Source: Perlucidibaca sp.
GTDB taxonomy: Bacteria > Pseudomonadota > Gammaproteobacteria > Pseudomonadales > Moraxellaceae
Assembly (NCBI GenBank): GCA_023265995.1
Contig: JAHFSA010000006.1
Span: 62,001 to 126,000 of the forward strand
Reading direction: 5' to 3'
Length of the DNA stretch: 64,000 nt
Shown: one piece after another, positions 35,549-44,840 of the stretch
How positions within the stretch are numbered: position 1 is the first letter of the stretch
Layout: every line of letters starts with the position of its first letter
Translations under genes and position numbers: made by a program
Notes under the pieces: model-generated
Databases searched by the model: none
The model's input: only the letters and a program-made list of their open reading frames with translations
Told to the model about the DNA's origin: nothing

Positions 35549-38329
35549 ATGACTGACACCCGTCGTGACGATCAATCGACCGCCCGATGCTGGCAGCTGA
35601 CGCCGCTGGCGGCCGCCCTGCTGGCGCTGGCGAGTGCTGATGCCCTGGCCGCGGGGACATCCGACGCCTATGGCGTCGAATCCAATGCCGGCCTTTCGGT
35701 CTATGCCGCCGGCGAAGGCTATGTCGACCCGCAATACGTGCAGCCGCCCGAACAGCCCCGCCGCACGGTGGTGCCGGCCACGCCGACAGTCATGCCCGCC
35801 GCCCCGACCGTGGCTGCTCCGGCAGTGGCTGCGCCGGCCGCAAGACCGGCAAGACCCGCCAGCGTCCCTGCCCGCGCATCCGCCGCCCCGGCTCCGGCCG
35901 CAACTGCCGCCGCAACCCCCGTGGCAAGTCCGGAGACCACCAGCACGACGACTGGCAGCACCGCAGCCAGTACCGCTGCGCCTGCTCGCAGCGCCGATGG
36001 CGTGCCGGTGCTCGGCACCGGCAATGCCAAACCGCTGCCCAGCATGGACACCGCCGGTGAACGCCTGGGCTGGATGACGAACGCGGAAATCGCGCAGCTG
36101 CCGCAGGCTGACCGCCCGGCAATCGATGCCACCTGCTCCGGCGCCTGGGTCACTCCGATCAGCGCCAGCACACCGGTCGGCAACTTCGAGGAAAGCGACA
36201 TTGCCGCCGTCGCCGACAACCTGTCCTACCGTGACAACGGCGAAGCCGTGCTCGACGGCCAGGTCCGCATCAAGCAGACCGGGCGCCTGCTCGAGGCCGA
36301 CAGCGGCTTCATCACGCAGAGTCGCGAGTACGGCCGCTTCGACGGCAACATCCGCATTGCCGAACCGGGTCTGCTGCTGACCGGCGACCAGGCCGTGATC
36401 AACATCAACACCACGGCCGGACAGCTGCTCAGCAGCGAGTTCGTGTCCAGCCAGATGCACGCCCACGGTCGCGCCGAACGCATCCGTCGCTTTGCCGATG
36501 GCGTCATGGTCATCGATCGCGGCATCTACACCACCTGCGCGCCGGGCAACCGCGCCTGGTCGTTCGAAGCCAAGGACATCGAGCTCAATCCCAACACCGG
36601 CGCCGGCAAGGTCTACCACGCCAAGCTTCGCGTCGGCGACGTGCCGGTGCTGTACCTGCCGTACTTCCGCTTTCCCATCGATGACCGCCGACAGAGCGGC
36701 ATCCTGATACCGCGCTTCGGCAACACCAGCGACGGCGGTTTCGACTTCTCGCTGCCGGTCTACCTGAACCTGGCACCGCAGTACGATGCCACCCTGACAC
36801 CGCGCCTGCTCGGCAATCGCGGCGCCATGCTCGAAAGCGAGTTCCGCTACCTGACCCGCGACTTCGGCCAGGGCATCGTGGAAGCGGCCATCCTGCCCCA
36901 GGACCAGGAAACCGGCACCGACCGCAAGCGCGCCGCCTTCAACCACAAGGCGGCCTGGGACAATGGCTGGAGCGCGCGCACCTCGCTCAACTATGTCTCC
37001 GACAACTTCTACTTCACCGACCTCGGCACCGACCTGACGGTGGCCAACCAGACGCATCAGGAACGCGTCGGTGAAGTCCGCTACGACACCGACTACTGGC
37101 ATGTGCTCGGCCGTGTGCAAGGCTTCCAGACCATCGACCCCGGTCTGGTCGATGCCGACAAGCCCTACTCGCGCCTGCCGCAGCTGCTGCTGACCACCGA
37201 ACGCGCCCGCCTGCCGGGCTGGCAGCGTGGCCTGCGCGCCGAAGTCGCCAACTTCCAGCGCAACATCGATGACGGCAGCGCGCCGGAAATCAACGGCACA
37301 CGTCTGCGTCTCGACCCCGAGCTGCGCTACGAATATCGCGAGCTCTGGGGCTACGCGCGCCCGGGCATCAAGGTCTCGCATCTGCAATACGCGCTCGAAG
37401 GCACTGGCGTTACCGGTGAAGCATCGCCGTCGCTGACCATCCCGACGCTGAGCATGGACAGCGGCCTCTATTTCGAGCGCCTGTTCGACAATGGCGGCCT
37501 GCAGACGCTGGAACCGCGCCTGTACTACCTGTACTCCCCCTACAAGGATCAGGTGGCGCTGCCCAACTTCGACACCGCCAACACCACCTTCGGCTACGAC
37601 CAGCTGTTCCGCGACACGCGCTTCTCCGGCAGCGACCGCATTGACGATGCCAACCAGGTTTCCGCCGGTCTGACCTCGCGCTGGCTCGACAGCAATGGCG
37701 TCGAGCGTGTCCAGGCCTCGCTGGGCCAGATCGTCTATCTGCGCGACCGCCAGGTGCGCCTGCCGATCACCGGTCTGACCGTACCGCCGGTCGCCACCAC
37801 GCCGACCTCCAGCTATGCCGGCAACGCCACCGTGCGCGTCAATGACGAAGTCACGGCATTCGGTGACTTCCTGATGGATCCGGAAGGCGGCAGGCTGTCG
37901 CAGTACAGCGTGGCGGTCAGCGCGCTGCCGCAGCGCGGCGACCGCCTCTACAACGCCGGTTACCGTTTCCGCCGCGACGACCCCACCATTGGTCAGAAGG
38001 CGGTAAGCCAGACCCAGCTCTCCTTCGTTCAACCACTGGGCATCAACTGGAAGGTGCTCGGCCTCTGGAACTACGACCTCAAAGCACGCGAATCCCAGGA
38101 AGCGCTGTTCGGTGTGTCCTACGAATCGTGCTGCTGGCAGGTCCGCCTGTTCAAGCGCAAGTTCCTCGCCGATGCCGCCATGCTCAGCAACTCGTCTGAC
38201 CGCGAGCGCGATGCCATTTATGTCGAAGTCACTCTCAAGGGCCTTGCCGGCCTGAACAGCGGCGTCGATTCCCTGTTCGCCAAGAATGTCTTCGGCTATA
38301 CCCAATTGCACAAAGAGGAAAGCTACTGA
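35549..38329 (+). CDS. lptD: LPS-assembly outer-membrane protein LptD
   Basis: 926-residue beta-barrel component of the LPS insertion machine. A signal peptide ends around ADALA-AG (residue 34/35). Next comes an Ala/Pro/Thr-rich linker (about residues 75-148), then the OstA/LptA-like domain (ADNLSYRDNGEAVLDGQV, RQSGILIPRFGNTSDGGFDF) and the C-terminal barrel. Structural Cys: DATCSGAW (196), YTTCAPG, and the paired Cys in YESCCWQVRLFKR, so the disulfide set appears conserved. The protein is about 140 residues longer than E. coli LptD, mainly from the linker. It overlaps surA by one base (TGATG). A large antisense open frame over it is a codon-bias artefact. Confidence 0.95.
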   Translation: MTDTRRDDQSTARCWQLTPLAAALLALASADALAAGTSDAYGVESNAGLSVYAAGEGYVDPQYVQPPEQPRRTVVPATPTVMPAAPTVAAPAVAAPAARPARPASVPARASAAPAPAATAAATPVASPETTSTTTGSTAASTAAPARSADGVPVLGTGNAKPLPSMDTAGERLGWMTNAEIAQLPQADRPAIDATCSGAWVTPISASTPVGNFEESDIAAVADNLSYRDNGEAVLDGQVRIKQTGRLLEADSGFITQSREYGRFDGNIRIAEPGLLLTGDQAVININTTAGQLLSSEFVSSQMHAHGRAERIRRFADGVMVIDRGIYTTCAPGNRAWSFEAKDIELNPNTGAGKVYHAKLRVGDVPVLYLPYFRFPIDDRRQSGILIPRFGNTSDGGFDFSLPVYLNLAPQYDATLTPRLLGNRGAMLESEFRYLTRDFGQGIVEAAILPQDQETGTDRKRAAFNHKAAWDNGWSARTSLNYVSDNFYFTDLGTDLTVANQTHQERVGEVRYDTDYWHVLGRVQGFQTIDPGLVDADKPYSRLPQLLLTTERARLPGWQRGLRAEVANFQRNIDDGSAPEINGTRLRLDPELRYEYRELWGYARPGIKVSHLQYALEGTGVTGEASPSLTIPTLSMDSGLYFERLFDNGGLQTLEPRLYYLYSPYKDQVALPNFDTANTTFGYDQLFRDTRFSGSDRIDDANQVSAGLTSRWLDSNGVERVQASLGQIVYLRDRQVRLPITGLTVPPVATTPTSSYAGNATVRVNDEVTAFGDFLMDPEGGRLSQYSVAVSALPQRGDRLYNAGYRFRRDDPTIGQKAVSQTQLSFVQPLGINWKVLGLWNYDLKARESQEALFGVSYESCCWQVRLFKRKFLADAAMLSNSSDRERDAIYVEVTLKGLAGLNSGVDSLFAKNVFGYTQLHKEESY

Positions 38330-39729
38330 TGTGGCGTCACCTGTCAGCCCTGCTGTTCGCGTCGTCCGCCCTGACGATTGCCATGCCCGCCACCGCCGCA
38401 CCTGCTCCGATGGACCAGATCGCCGTCATCGTCAATGACGGCGTCATCCTCAATTCGGATGTCGATGCCCGCATCGCCGACCTGACCTTCCAGCTCCAGC
38501 AGCGCAAGGCCCAGGTGCCGCCGACTGCCCAGCTGCGTGGCCAGGCGCGCGAGCAGCTCATCCTCGAAGCCCTGCAGATGCAGCTGGCCGATCGCAACGG
38601 CATTCGTGCCGACGACACCGCGGTCAATGCCAGCCTCACCAGCATGGCCCGCGAGAACGGCATGAGCCTGGATGCCTTCCGCGCCAAGCTCGACAGCACG
38701 TCCGGCACCAGCTTCGCGAGCGTGCGCAGCGCCGTGCAGCGCGAACAGGTCATCGAGCGCCTGCGTCAGCGCCGCATGGCCGAGCGCATCCACATCACCG
38801 ATGCCGACATCGCCCAGTTCATGGCCACACCGGCAGGTGTCGAGCTCAACCGCCAGCTCGATGCCCAGCTCAAGCCGGGCGCCCAGGTCAAGGCCGCCGA
38901 AGCCCCCAAGCCGGCCGTGCAGCAGTACCTGATCACGCAGATCACCGTGCCCGTCGAGGATGATGCCTCGGCCAAGCAGACGGCTCGCCTCAACGATCTG
39001 GCCCAGCGCCTGCTGGCCGCACAGCGCAACGGCATGTCGCCGGAAGATGCCATCGACAGCCTCAAGGGCAAGGCCGCCGAGGCCGCCATCGAGGACCTCG
39101 GCTGGCGCGCCGAAGACCAGCTGCCGAGCCTGTTGGTCGAGCCGCTGAGGCGCACCCTGGGTGGCGCTCAGCCCGAGCTGATCCGCTCGCCGCGTGGCTG
39201 GCACCTGATCTGGCTGGTCGACCGCCGCGAACTGAAGTCGCCGGATGCCTCGCTGCCGCCGCCGCCGCCGGCACCGACCACGGTCGTGACCCAGCGTCAG
39301 GTGCGTCACATCCTCATGCGCCCCAATGACCTGCAGTCCAGCGAGGACGTCAAGCAGGCCATGGACGCGATCTACACGCAGCTCAAGGCCGGTGCCGATT
39401 TCGCCGAAATCGCCCGCCTCAAGTCGCAGGACCCGGGTTCCGCCGTCAAGGGCGGCGACCTCGGCTGGGTCTCGCCCGGCGACATGGTTCCGGAGTTCGA
39501 CCGCATGATCGGCAAGACCGCCATCGGCGCCATCAGCCAGCCGTTCCAGTCGTCCTTCGGCTGGCACATCCTGCGCGTTGACGGCGAGCGCAAGCAGGAC
39601 ATGCGCGAGTCCATCCTCAAGGATCGTGCCCGCCAGATCCTCTACGCCCGCGCCTACGATGAAGAACTGGGTGCCTGGCTGCGCGAGCTGCGCGCCGAAG
39701 CCTACGTGGACTTCCGCGGCCAGCGCTGA
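38329..39729 (+). CDS. surA: periplasmic chaperone/peptidyl-prolyl isomerase SurA
   Basis: 466-residue periplasmic chaperone for outer-membrane proteins, including LptD. A signal peptide ends near ATAA-PAP (residues 22-25). The N-terminal chaperone domain begins MDQIAVIVNDGVILNSDVDARI. Two parvulin domains follow: the first near YLITQITVPVEDD, degenerate, and the second with RQVRHILMRPNDL and QDPGSAVKGGDLGWVSPGDMVPEFD, which look active. A Pro-rich joint (LPPPPPAP) precedes the second domain. Encoded immediately after lptD. Confidence 0.95.
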   Translation: MWRHLSALLFASSALTIAMPATAAPAPMDQIAVIVNDGVILNSDVDARIADLTFQLQQRKAQVPPTAQLRGQAREQLILEALQMQLADRNGIRADDTAVNASLTSMARENGMSLDAFRAKLDSTSGTSFASVRSAVQREQVIERLRQRRMAERIHITDADIAQFMATPAGVELNRQLDAQLKPGAQVKAAEAPKPAVQQYLITQITVPVEDDASAKQTARLNDLAQRLLAAQRNGMSPEDAIDSLKGKAAEAAIEDLGWRAEDQLPSLLVEPLRRTLGGAQPELIRSPRGWHLIWLVDRRELKSPDASLPPPPPAPTTVVTQRQVRHILMRPNDLQSSEDVKQAMDAIYTQLKAGADFAEIARLKSQDPGSAVKGGDLGWVSPGDMVPEFDRMIGKTAIGAISQPFQSSFGWHILRVDGERKQDMRESILKDRARQILYARAYDEELGAWLRELRAEAYVDFRGQR

Positions 39730-39740
39730 GCTGCCGCCAA

Positions 39741-39767
39741 AGGGGGCGCCTGCTGTTGCCGCCCCCT
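39741..39767 (+). terminator. terminator-like hairpin between surA and the kdpE-like gene
   Basis: Eight-base-pair stem AGGGGGCG/CGCCCCCT with an 11-nt loop, 12 bp after the surA stop, between convergent genes. Only a pyrimidine-rich tail (CTCCTCCTC) follows, not a T run, so termination may be weak or rho-assisted. Confidence 0.45.
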
Positions 39768-39774
39768 CTCCTCC

Positions 39775-40455
39775 TCAGTCACCGAGTCGGTAACCGACAC
39801 CCGGCTCGGTGATCAGATAGCGCGGCTCGCCCGGGTCGCGCTCCAGCTTCTGCCGGAGCTGACGCAGGTAGATGCGCAGATAATGCGTGTCATCGCTGTG
39901 ATGCCTGCCCCAGATCGCCTGCAGCAACTGCGCATGCGTCACCACACGCCCGCCTGACTGCGCCAGGATGGCCAGCAACTGATACTCCTTGGGCGTGAGC
40001 TTGATGACCTCTCCCGCGAGCACGACCTGACGCTGCTCAAGATCAACCTCGAGATCGCCAACCACATAGCGCTGCGCCACCGGCACCGCCTCCTGACGCC
40101 GTCTCTGCGCCACGCGCAGACGCGCCAGCAGCTCGGCAACGCTGAACGGCTTGGTCAGGTAATCCTCGGCGCCGGCATCCAGCGCGGCGATCTTCTCGCT
40201 CTCCTGGGAACGCGCGGAAACGATGATGACCTGGGCCTGGCAGCGCTCCTTGAGCAGGGGCAGCAGGCTGAGACCGTCACGATCAGGCAGGCCGAGGTCG
40301 AGCAGGATCAGCGCCGGATCATCCACCGCGACCCGCGCCAGTGCTTCGTCGGCACGCATGGCCGTGGTCACCACATAGCCCTGGGCACTGAGCGTGGTCG
40401 CCAGCAGCCGCGACAGGCTGGGCTCGTCCTCGATGATCAGGATATCGACACTCAT
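39775..40455 (-). CDS. OmpR-family response regulator, KdpE-like
   Basis: 226-residue receiver plus winged-helix regulator. Receiver: VDILIIEDEPSLSRLL, phospho-Asp in ALILLDLGLPDRDG, and LTKPFSVAELLARLR. The DNA-binding wHTH follows (LTPKEYQLLAILAQSGG, IWGRHHSDDTHYLRIYLRQLRQKLE, YLITEPGVGYRLG), closest in sequence pattern to KdpE. It overlaps the sensor kinase by 4 bp. No kdpFABC potassium pump is in the window. The start at 40455 is used because the upstream part of the open frame lies in the kinase's C-terminus. Confidence 0.88.
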   Translation of the reverse strand: MSVDILIIEDEPSLSRLLATTLSAQGYVVTTAMRADEALARVAVDDPALILLDLGLPDRDGLSLLPLLKERCQAQVIIVSARSQESEKIAALDAGAEDYLTKPFSVAELLARLRVAQRRRQEAVPVAQRYVVGDLEVDLEQRQVVLAGEVIKLTPKEYQLLAILAQSGGRVVTHAQLLQAIWGRHHSDDTHYLRIYLRQLRQKLERDPGEPRYLITEPGVGYRLGD

Positions 40456-41654
40456 GATTCCGTCACCTCGGGCATGTCCTCCTGCGGCTCGGCAGAGCGC
40501 GGCAGGGTCAGGGTGAAGCAGGCGCCGCAAGGCTGTCTGTGCTCGGCACGGATGCGCCCGCCATGAGCATCGAGAATGGAGCGGCAGATCGCCAGCCCGA
40601 GCCCGGCACCCACGGCCGGCCCGGCGCTGTCGCCGCGATAGAACTTCTGGAAGAGCAGATCGGGATCATCCTGAAAGCCGGGGCCGTCATCGGCAATGCT
40701 GAGCTCGACGGCCTCGTCGAGCACGCGCGCGGTGATATCCACCGTGGTGGTTTCCGGCGTGTACTTGCCGATGTTTTCCAGCAGATTGGCGAGCACGCGC
40801 TCGATCAGGCGCGGATCGAAGCGCAGCAGCGGCAGCTCGGCCGGCAGGCTGACGCGAATGTTGCGCGGCGCCAGCTGACGGCGCCAGACCGACAGGGCGG
40901 CGCCGAGAATCTCCTCCAGCGCCTCCCAGTCCTGCTGCAGCAGCACCGGACCGCTTTCCAGGCGAGCCATCTCCAGCAGGTTCTCGACCAGCACCTGCAT
41001 GCGCCGCGACTCGTCATAGATCAGCCGCTCCAGCTCGCGCCGGGCATCCGGCTGCAACGCCAGTTCGTCCGAGAGCAGCGACGACGACGCGCCGACCAGG
41101 CTGGCCAGCGGCGTGCGCAGGTCATGCGAAAGTGCGCTCAGCACCGAGTTGCGCAGACGTTCGGTCTCCAGCTCGCGGGTATAGCGGTAGAGACGGTCAA
41201 GCTCGCGGGCGCGCTCGGCCGACTCCATGGCCTTGTCGCGCCAGCGCGTGGTGAGCTGGCTGATGAAGAGACTGAGCGCCATGGTCAGCATGGCGGTGAA
41301 CAGGTACTGCCCGGACTCGGCGGCATCGAGGAAGGTCCAGGGCACGTAGAGCACGCCATAGGCCAGGCTGGCCAGCACCGACGCCAGCACCGACGGCCCC
41401 TGGCCGGCGAGGAAGGCGACACAGACCACGGCGAGCACGAACAGCAGCACCAGATTGGGCAGCGAGACATAGGGCTGCAGCAGCCAGGCCAGCAGCATGG
41501 CCAGCGACATGATGGTCACGGCCAGCAGATAGGGACGCAGGATGGGCCAGCTGAAACGGATGGTAGTGCTCCCGGCATCACGGATGCCTGCGACTGGTGC
41601 GTAAACAGTTTTTACGCGATTTTTACTTGGCCTGACCGGGCACGGCCCTGACAA
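40452..41654 (-). CDS. short KdpD-like sensor histidine kinase (DUF4118, no Usp-like N-domain)
   Basis: About 400 residues: four hydrophobic segments of the DUF4118 type (LAVTIMSLAMLLAWLLQPYV through SLFISQL), a linker helix, HisKA with the phospho-His in SALSHDLRTPLASLVG, and HATPase with LLENIGKYTP, DDGPGFQ and GAGLGLAICRSILDAHGG. It matches the membrane and kinase half of KdpD but lacks the roughly 370-residue N-terminal KdpD/Usp region. The start is uncertain: TTG 41654 has GGGGA nine bases upstream; no ATG, GTG or further TTG occurs in frame until inside the first helix (GTG 41519, ATG 41510). It is divergent from pdxA and coupled to the kdpE-like gene. Confidence 0.82.
   Translation of the reverse strand: MSGPCPVRPSKNRVKTVYAPVAGIRDAGSTTIRFSWPILRPYLLAVTIMSLAMLLAWLLQPYVSLPNLVLLFVLAVVCVAFLAGQGPSVLASVLASLAYGVLYVPWTFLDAAESGQYLFTAMLTMALSLFISQLTTRWRDKAMESAERARELDRLYRYTRELETERLRNSVLSALSHDLRTPLASLVGASSSLLSDELALQPDARRELERLIYDESRRMQVLVENLLEMARLESGPVLLQQDWEALEEILGAALSVWRRQLAPRNIRVSLPAELPLLRFDPRLIERVLANLLENIGKYTPETTTVDITARVLDEAVELSIADDGPGFQDDPDLLFQKFYRGDSAGPAVGAGLGLAICRSILDAHGGRIRAEHRQPCGACFTLTLPRSAEPQEDMPEVTES
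41599..41626. promoter_or_regulatory. candidate OmpR-type operator upstream of (or at the start of) the kinase gene
   Basis: Two direct copies of TTTTTAC (41609-41615 and 41620-41626) with an 11-bp repeat length, the layout bound by OmpR/KdpE-type regulators. A perfect 7-bp inverted repeat GCGTAAA/TTTACGC (41599-41617) overlaps it. Because it falls inside the predicted kinase N-terminus, it also questions the TTG start. Confidence 0.45.
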
Positions 41655-41819
41655 TGCCAAGTGTCCCCGGCAGCGTCAACATGACCCCCGGGAACCTGCG
41701 CAAGGTCTTTGCGGCGGCCTTGCAGACAGCGCGTCCGACGTCGGCTTCCACTCCCCTCTCAGGTTGGCTGCTATGGCACAATGGAGTGGATGACCGACGC
41801 CCAGGATGTGAACCTCCCC

Positions 41820-42821
41820 ATGACTCCCCGTCTCGCCCTGACTCCGGGTGAACCGGCCGGCATCGGCCCCGACCTCCTGGTACAGATCGCACAATCCTCA
41901 TGGCCAGCCGAACTGGTCGCCATCACCGATCCTGCTCTCCTCGCGCGCGCCGCGCAACGCCTCGGACTGCCCCTTGCATGCCTGCCGCATGATCCGGCTC
42001 GTCCGGCCGCGCCGCATGTGCCCGGAACCTTGCGCGTGGCTGCCGTGCCGCTGACCGTTGACGAAGCGCCGGGCCACCTCGACATCCGCAATGCCGGCTC
42101 CGTGCTGGCCACGCTGGCACGCGCCTGCGACGGCTGCCTGTCCGGCGAGTTCGCCGCCATGGTCACGGCACCGGTGCAGAAATCGGTGATCAATGACGCC
42201 GGCGTGGCCTTCAGCGGTCATACCGAATACCTGCAGGAGCGCTGCGGAGTCGCCCGCGTGGTCATGCTGCTGGCCTGTCCGGGACTGCGCGTGGCACTGG
42301 CCACCACGCACCTGCCGCTGCGCGATGTGCCCGATGCCATCACGCCGGAACGCCTGACCCAGGTGCTGCGCATTCTCGCCGCCGACCTGCGCGACAAGTT
42401 CGGCATAGCCCGGCCGCGCATCCTGGTCACCGGCCTCAACCCGCATGCCGGCGAGGATGGCCATCTCGGCCGCGAAGAGATCGAAGTCATCACACCGACC
42501 CTGGATGCCCTGCGCGGCGAGGGCCTGGATCTGGTCGGGCCGCTGCCGGCCGACACCCTGTTCACACCGCGTCTGCTCGCAGGCGCCGATGCCGTGCTCG
42601 CCATGTACCATGACCAGGGCCTGCCCGTGCTCAAGCACGCCGGCTTCGGCAATGCCGTCAACATCACCCTGGGCCTGCCCATCATTCGCACCTCGGTCGA
42701 TCATGGCACCGCCCTGACCCTGGCCGGCACAGGCCGCGCCGAAGACGGCAGCCTGCGCGCCGCCGTGGCCGAGGCCCTGCACATGATCACCGCGCGCCAC
42801 CCTACCGGAACCTCGTCATGA
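41820..42821 (+). CDS. pdxA: 4-hydroxythreonine-4-phosphate dehydrogenase
   Basis: 333-residue metal- and NAD-dependent enzyme of pyridoxal phosphate synthesis. [16 protein letters not shown] is the usual N-terminus; the metal His residues are in [26 protein letters not shown] and [33 protein letters not shown] is also diagnostic. Start set at ATG 41820 by alignment with the family N-terminus; ATG 41781 and 41790 are in frame upstream. The ksgA start overlaps its stop by 4 bp. Confidence 0.95.
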   Translation: MTPRLALTPGEPAGIGPDLLVQIAQSSWPAELVAITDPALLARAAQRLGLPLACLPHDPARPAAPHVPGTLRVAAVPLTVDEAPGHLDIRNAGSVLATLARACDGCLSGEFAAMVTAPVQKSVINDAGVAFSGHTEYLQERCGVARVVMLLACPGLRVALATTHLPLRDVPDAITPERLTQVLRILAADLRDKFGIARPRILVTGLNPHAGEDGHLGREEIEVITPTLDALRGEGLDLVGPLPADTLFTPRLLAGADAVLAMYHDQGLPVLKHAGFGNAVNITLGLPIIRTSVDHGTALTLAGTGRAEDGSLRAAVAEALHMITARHPTGTSS

Positions 42822-43636
42822 ACAGTCCCCGTCACAGCAAGGTCGTCGACGGCCATCTCGCCCGCAAGCGCTTCGGCCAGAACTTCCTCAACGATGAGCG
42901 CGTCATTCGCCAGATCGTCGCCAGCTTCCAGCCCGGCCCCGAGCAGAATGTCGTCGAGATCGGCCCGGGTCTGGGTGCGCTGACCAAACACCTGCTGCCG
43001 GCACTCGGTCATCTGAAGGTGGTCGAACTCGACCGCGACCTCGCCGCGCGTCTGCCGCAGACCCTGGCCGGCCTCGGCGAACTCGACATCCACAGTGGCG
43101 ATGCCCTGAAGTTCGATTTCGCCCAGCTGGCCGGCCCGGCCGGCAACGACCTGCGCGTGATCGGCAACCTGCCCTACAACATCTCGACGCCGCTGATCTT
43201 CCATCTGCTGTCGCACAGCGGTGTGATCCGCGACATGCACTTCATGCTGCAGAAGGAAGTGGTCGATCGCCTCTGCGCCGAACCGGGCAGCAACGACTAC
43301 GGCCGCCTCACCATCATGGTGCAGTACCGTTGCCAGGCCGAATGGCTGTTCGACGTGCCGCCGGAGGCGTTCAGCCCGCCGCCCAAGGTCACCTCGGCCA
43401 TTGTCCGGCTGACACCGCATGCCGTGCTGCCGCACCCATGCCGCGACGAAAAGCTGCTCGGCGAAGTCGTCACCTCGGCCTTCACCATGCGTCGCAAGAC
43501 GCTGCGCAATGCGCTCAAGCGCTACCCGGAGCAGGCGCTGCTCGTCGCCGGTGTCGATCTCGGCAGTCGCCCGGAGACCCTCTCCGTGGCAGACTACGTG
43601 AATATCACCAATGCCGTCGTGGACATGTCGACATGA
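42818..43636 (+). CDS. rsmA: 16S rRNA (adenine1518-N6/adenine1519-N6)-dimethyltransferase
   Basis: 272-residue SAM-dependent enzyme (also called KsgA) dimethylating two adenines near the 3' end of 16S rRNA. Motifs: [33 protein letters not shown] (SAM loop), [27 protein letters not shown] (catalytic NLPY), and the C-terminal [11 protein letters not shown]. Overlaps both pdxA and apaG by 4 bp. Loss of the enzyme causes kasugamycin resistance in known systems. Confidence 0.97.
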   Translation: MNSPRHSKVVDGHLARKRFGQNFLNDERVIRQIVASFQPGPEQNVVEIGPGLGALTKHLLPALGHLKVVELDRDLAARLPQTLAGLGELDIHSGDALKFDFAQLAGPAGNDLRVIGNLPYNISTPLIFHLLSHSGVIRDMHFMLQKEVVDRLCAEPGSNDYGRLTIMVQYRCQAEWLFDVPPEAFSPPPKVTSAIVRLTPHAVLPHPCRDEKLLGEVVTSAFTMRRKTLRNALKRYPEQALLVAGVDLGSRPETLSVADYVNITNAVVDMST

Positions 43637-44028
43637 GCCAATCCGTGCACGCCGTGGATGAGCACGGCATCAGCGTCCGGGTGCGCAGCGAATACCTGCC
43701 GGAGCCTTCGAGCCCGACAGAGAACCGTTATGTCTTCGCCTACCACATCCGCATCAGCAATGAAGGCGCCCGTACCGCACGGCTGCTGACCCGGCACTGG
43801 ATCATCACCGACGCCGAGGCACGCGTGCAGGAAGTGCGTGGCGATGGTGTCATCGGCGAGCAGCCGACACTGGCTCCGGGCGAATTCTTCGAATACACCA
43901 GCGGCACCGTGCTGGAAACGCCGGTGGGCAGCATGCACGGCTCCTACGGCATGATCGATGAAGTCGGCGAGCGCTTCGAGTCGCCCATCCCGGCCTTCAC
44001 CCTGGCCATACCGCGTGTCCTGAACTGA
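43633..44028 (+). CDS. apaG: ApaG protein (Co2+/Mg2+ efflux-associated)
   Basis: 131-residue fibronectin-III-like protein. Conserved segments are RYVFAYHIRISNEG, ARLLTRHWIITDA, VRGDGVIGEQPTLAPGEFFEYTSGTVLETPVGSMHGSYGM and IPAFTLAIP. It is linked genetically to cobalt tolerance in enterics, but its biochemical role is not well defined. ATGA overlap with ksgA and TGATG overlap with apaH. Confidence 0.96.
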   Translation: MSQSVHAVDEHGISVRVRSEYLPEPSSPTENRYVFAYHIRISNEGARTARLLTRHWIITDAEARVQEVRGDGVIGEQPTLAPGEFFEYTSGTVLETPVGSMHGSYGMIDEVGERFESPIPAFTLAIPRVLN

Positions 44029-44840
44029 TGGCCCATTACGCGATCGGCGACGTCCAGGGCTGTCGCGCCGCACTGGAAGACCTGCTCGAACGCATCGACT
44101 TCGACCCCGCGCAAGACCGCCTCTGCCTGGCCGGCGATCTGGTCGCGCGCGGCCCCGACTCGCTCGGCACGCTGCGCCTGCTGCACAGCCTCGGCCATGC
44201 CGCCGACAGCGTGCTCGGCAACCATGACCTGCACCTCATTGCCGCGCATCATGGGCTGGTCACGCCCAAGGCCAAGGATGGCACCCTGCCCATCCTCGAA
44301 GCGCATGACCGCGACATCCTCATGTCCTGGCTCACGCAGCGCCATATGCTGATCGATCTGCCCGGTCATTACGTGCTGACCCATGCCGGCATACCGCCGA
44401 TCTGGAGCCTGGACACTGCCCGGCACTGCGCGCGCGAGGTCGAGCAGGCGCTGCGCGGCCCCGACCCGGCGGCCTTTCTCGCCGGCATGTACGGCAACGA
44501 ACCGGCAGGCTGGAGCGATGACCTGAGCGGCAGCACCCGTCTGCGCGTGATCACCAACTACCTCACCCGCATGCGCCTGATCGATGCCACCGGGGCGCTC
44601 GACTTCAGCCACAAGGCCGGTCTCGACACCGCCCCTCCCGGCCTCGGGGCCTGGTTCGCCATCGACAATCCCGGCCTCGGCGAAACCCGCGTACTGTTCG
44701 GACACTGGGCGGCCCTGCTGGGCGACACCGGACACTCTCCGCACATCGCGCTCGACCACGGCTGCGTCTGGGGCAACACGCTGTGCGCCTGGCGTCTGGA
44801 GGATGGCCAGTGCTTCCACAGCCGTCCGGGGCTGAAATGA
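44028..44840 (+). CDS. apaH: bis(5'-nucleosyl)-tetraphosphatase, symmetrical
   Basis: 270-residue metallophosphatase cleaving Ap4A into two ADP, affecting stress signalling and RNA 5' Np4 caps. Metal-site motifs: [52 protein letters not shown] and VLFGHWA. It follows apaG directly and ends in an ATGA overlap with cca. Confidence 0.97.
   Translation: MAHYAIGDVQGCRAALEDLLERIDFDPAQDRLCLAGDLVARGPDSLGTLRLLHSLGHAADSVLGNHDLHLIAAHHGLVTPKAKDGTLPILEAHDRDILMSWLTQRHMLIDLPGHYVLTHAGIPPIWSLDTARHCAREVEQALRGPDPAAFLAGMYGNEPAGWSDDLSGSTRLRVITNYLTRMRLIDATGALDFSHKAGLDTAPPGLGAWFAIDNPGLGETRVLFGHWAALLGDTGHSPHIALDHGCVWGNTLCAWRLEDGQCFHSRPGLK

Noticed and set aside
35507-38401. 964-codon open frame antisense to lptD
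   Set aside because: Low-complexity Ala/Gly/Val-rich sequence with no motifs; lptD on the other strand has signal peptide, Cys set and barrel. Typical of high-GC antisense frames.
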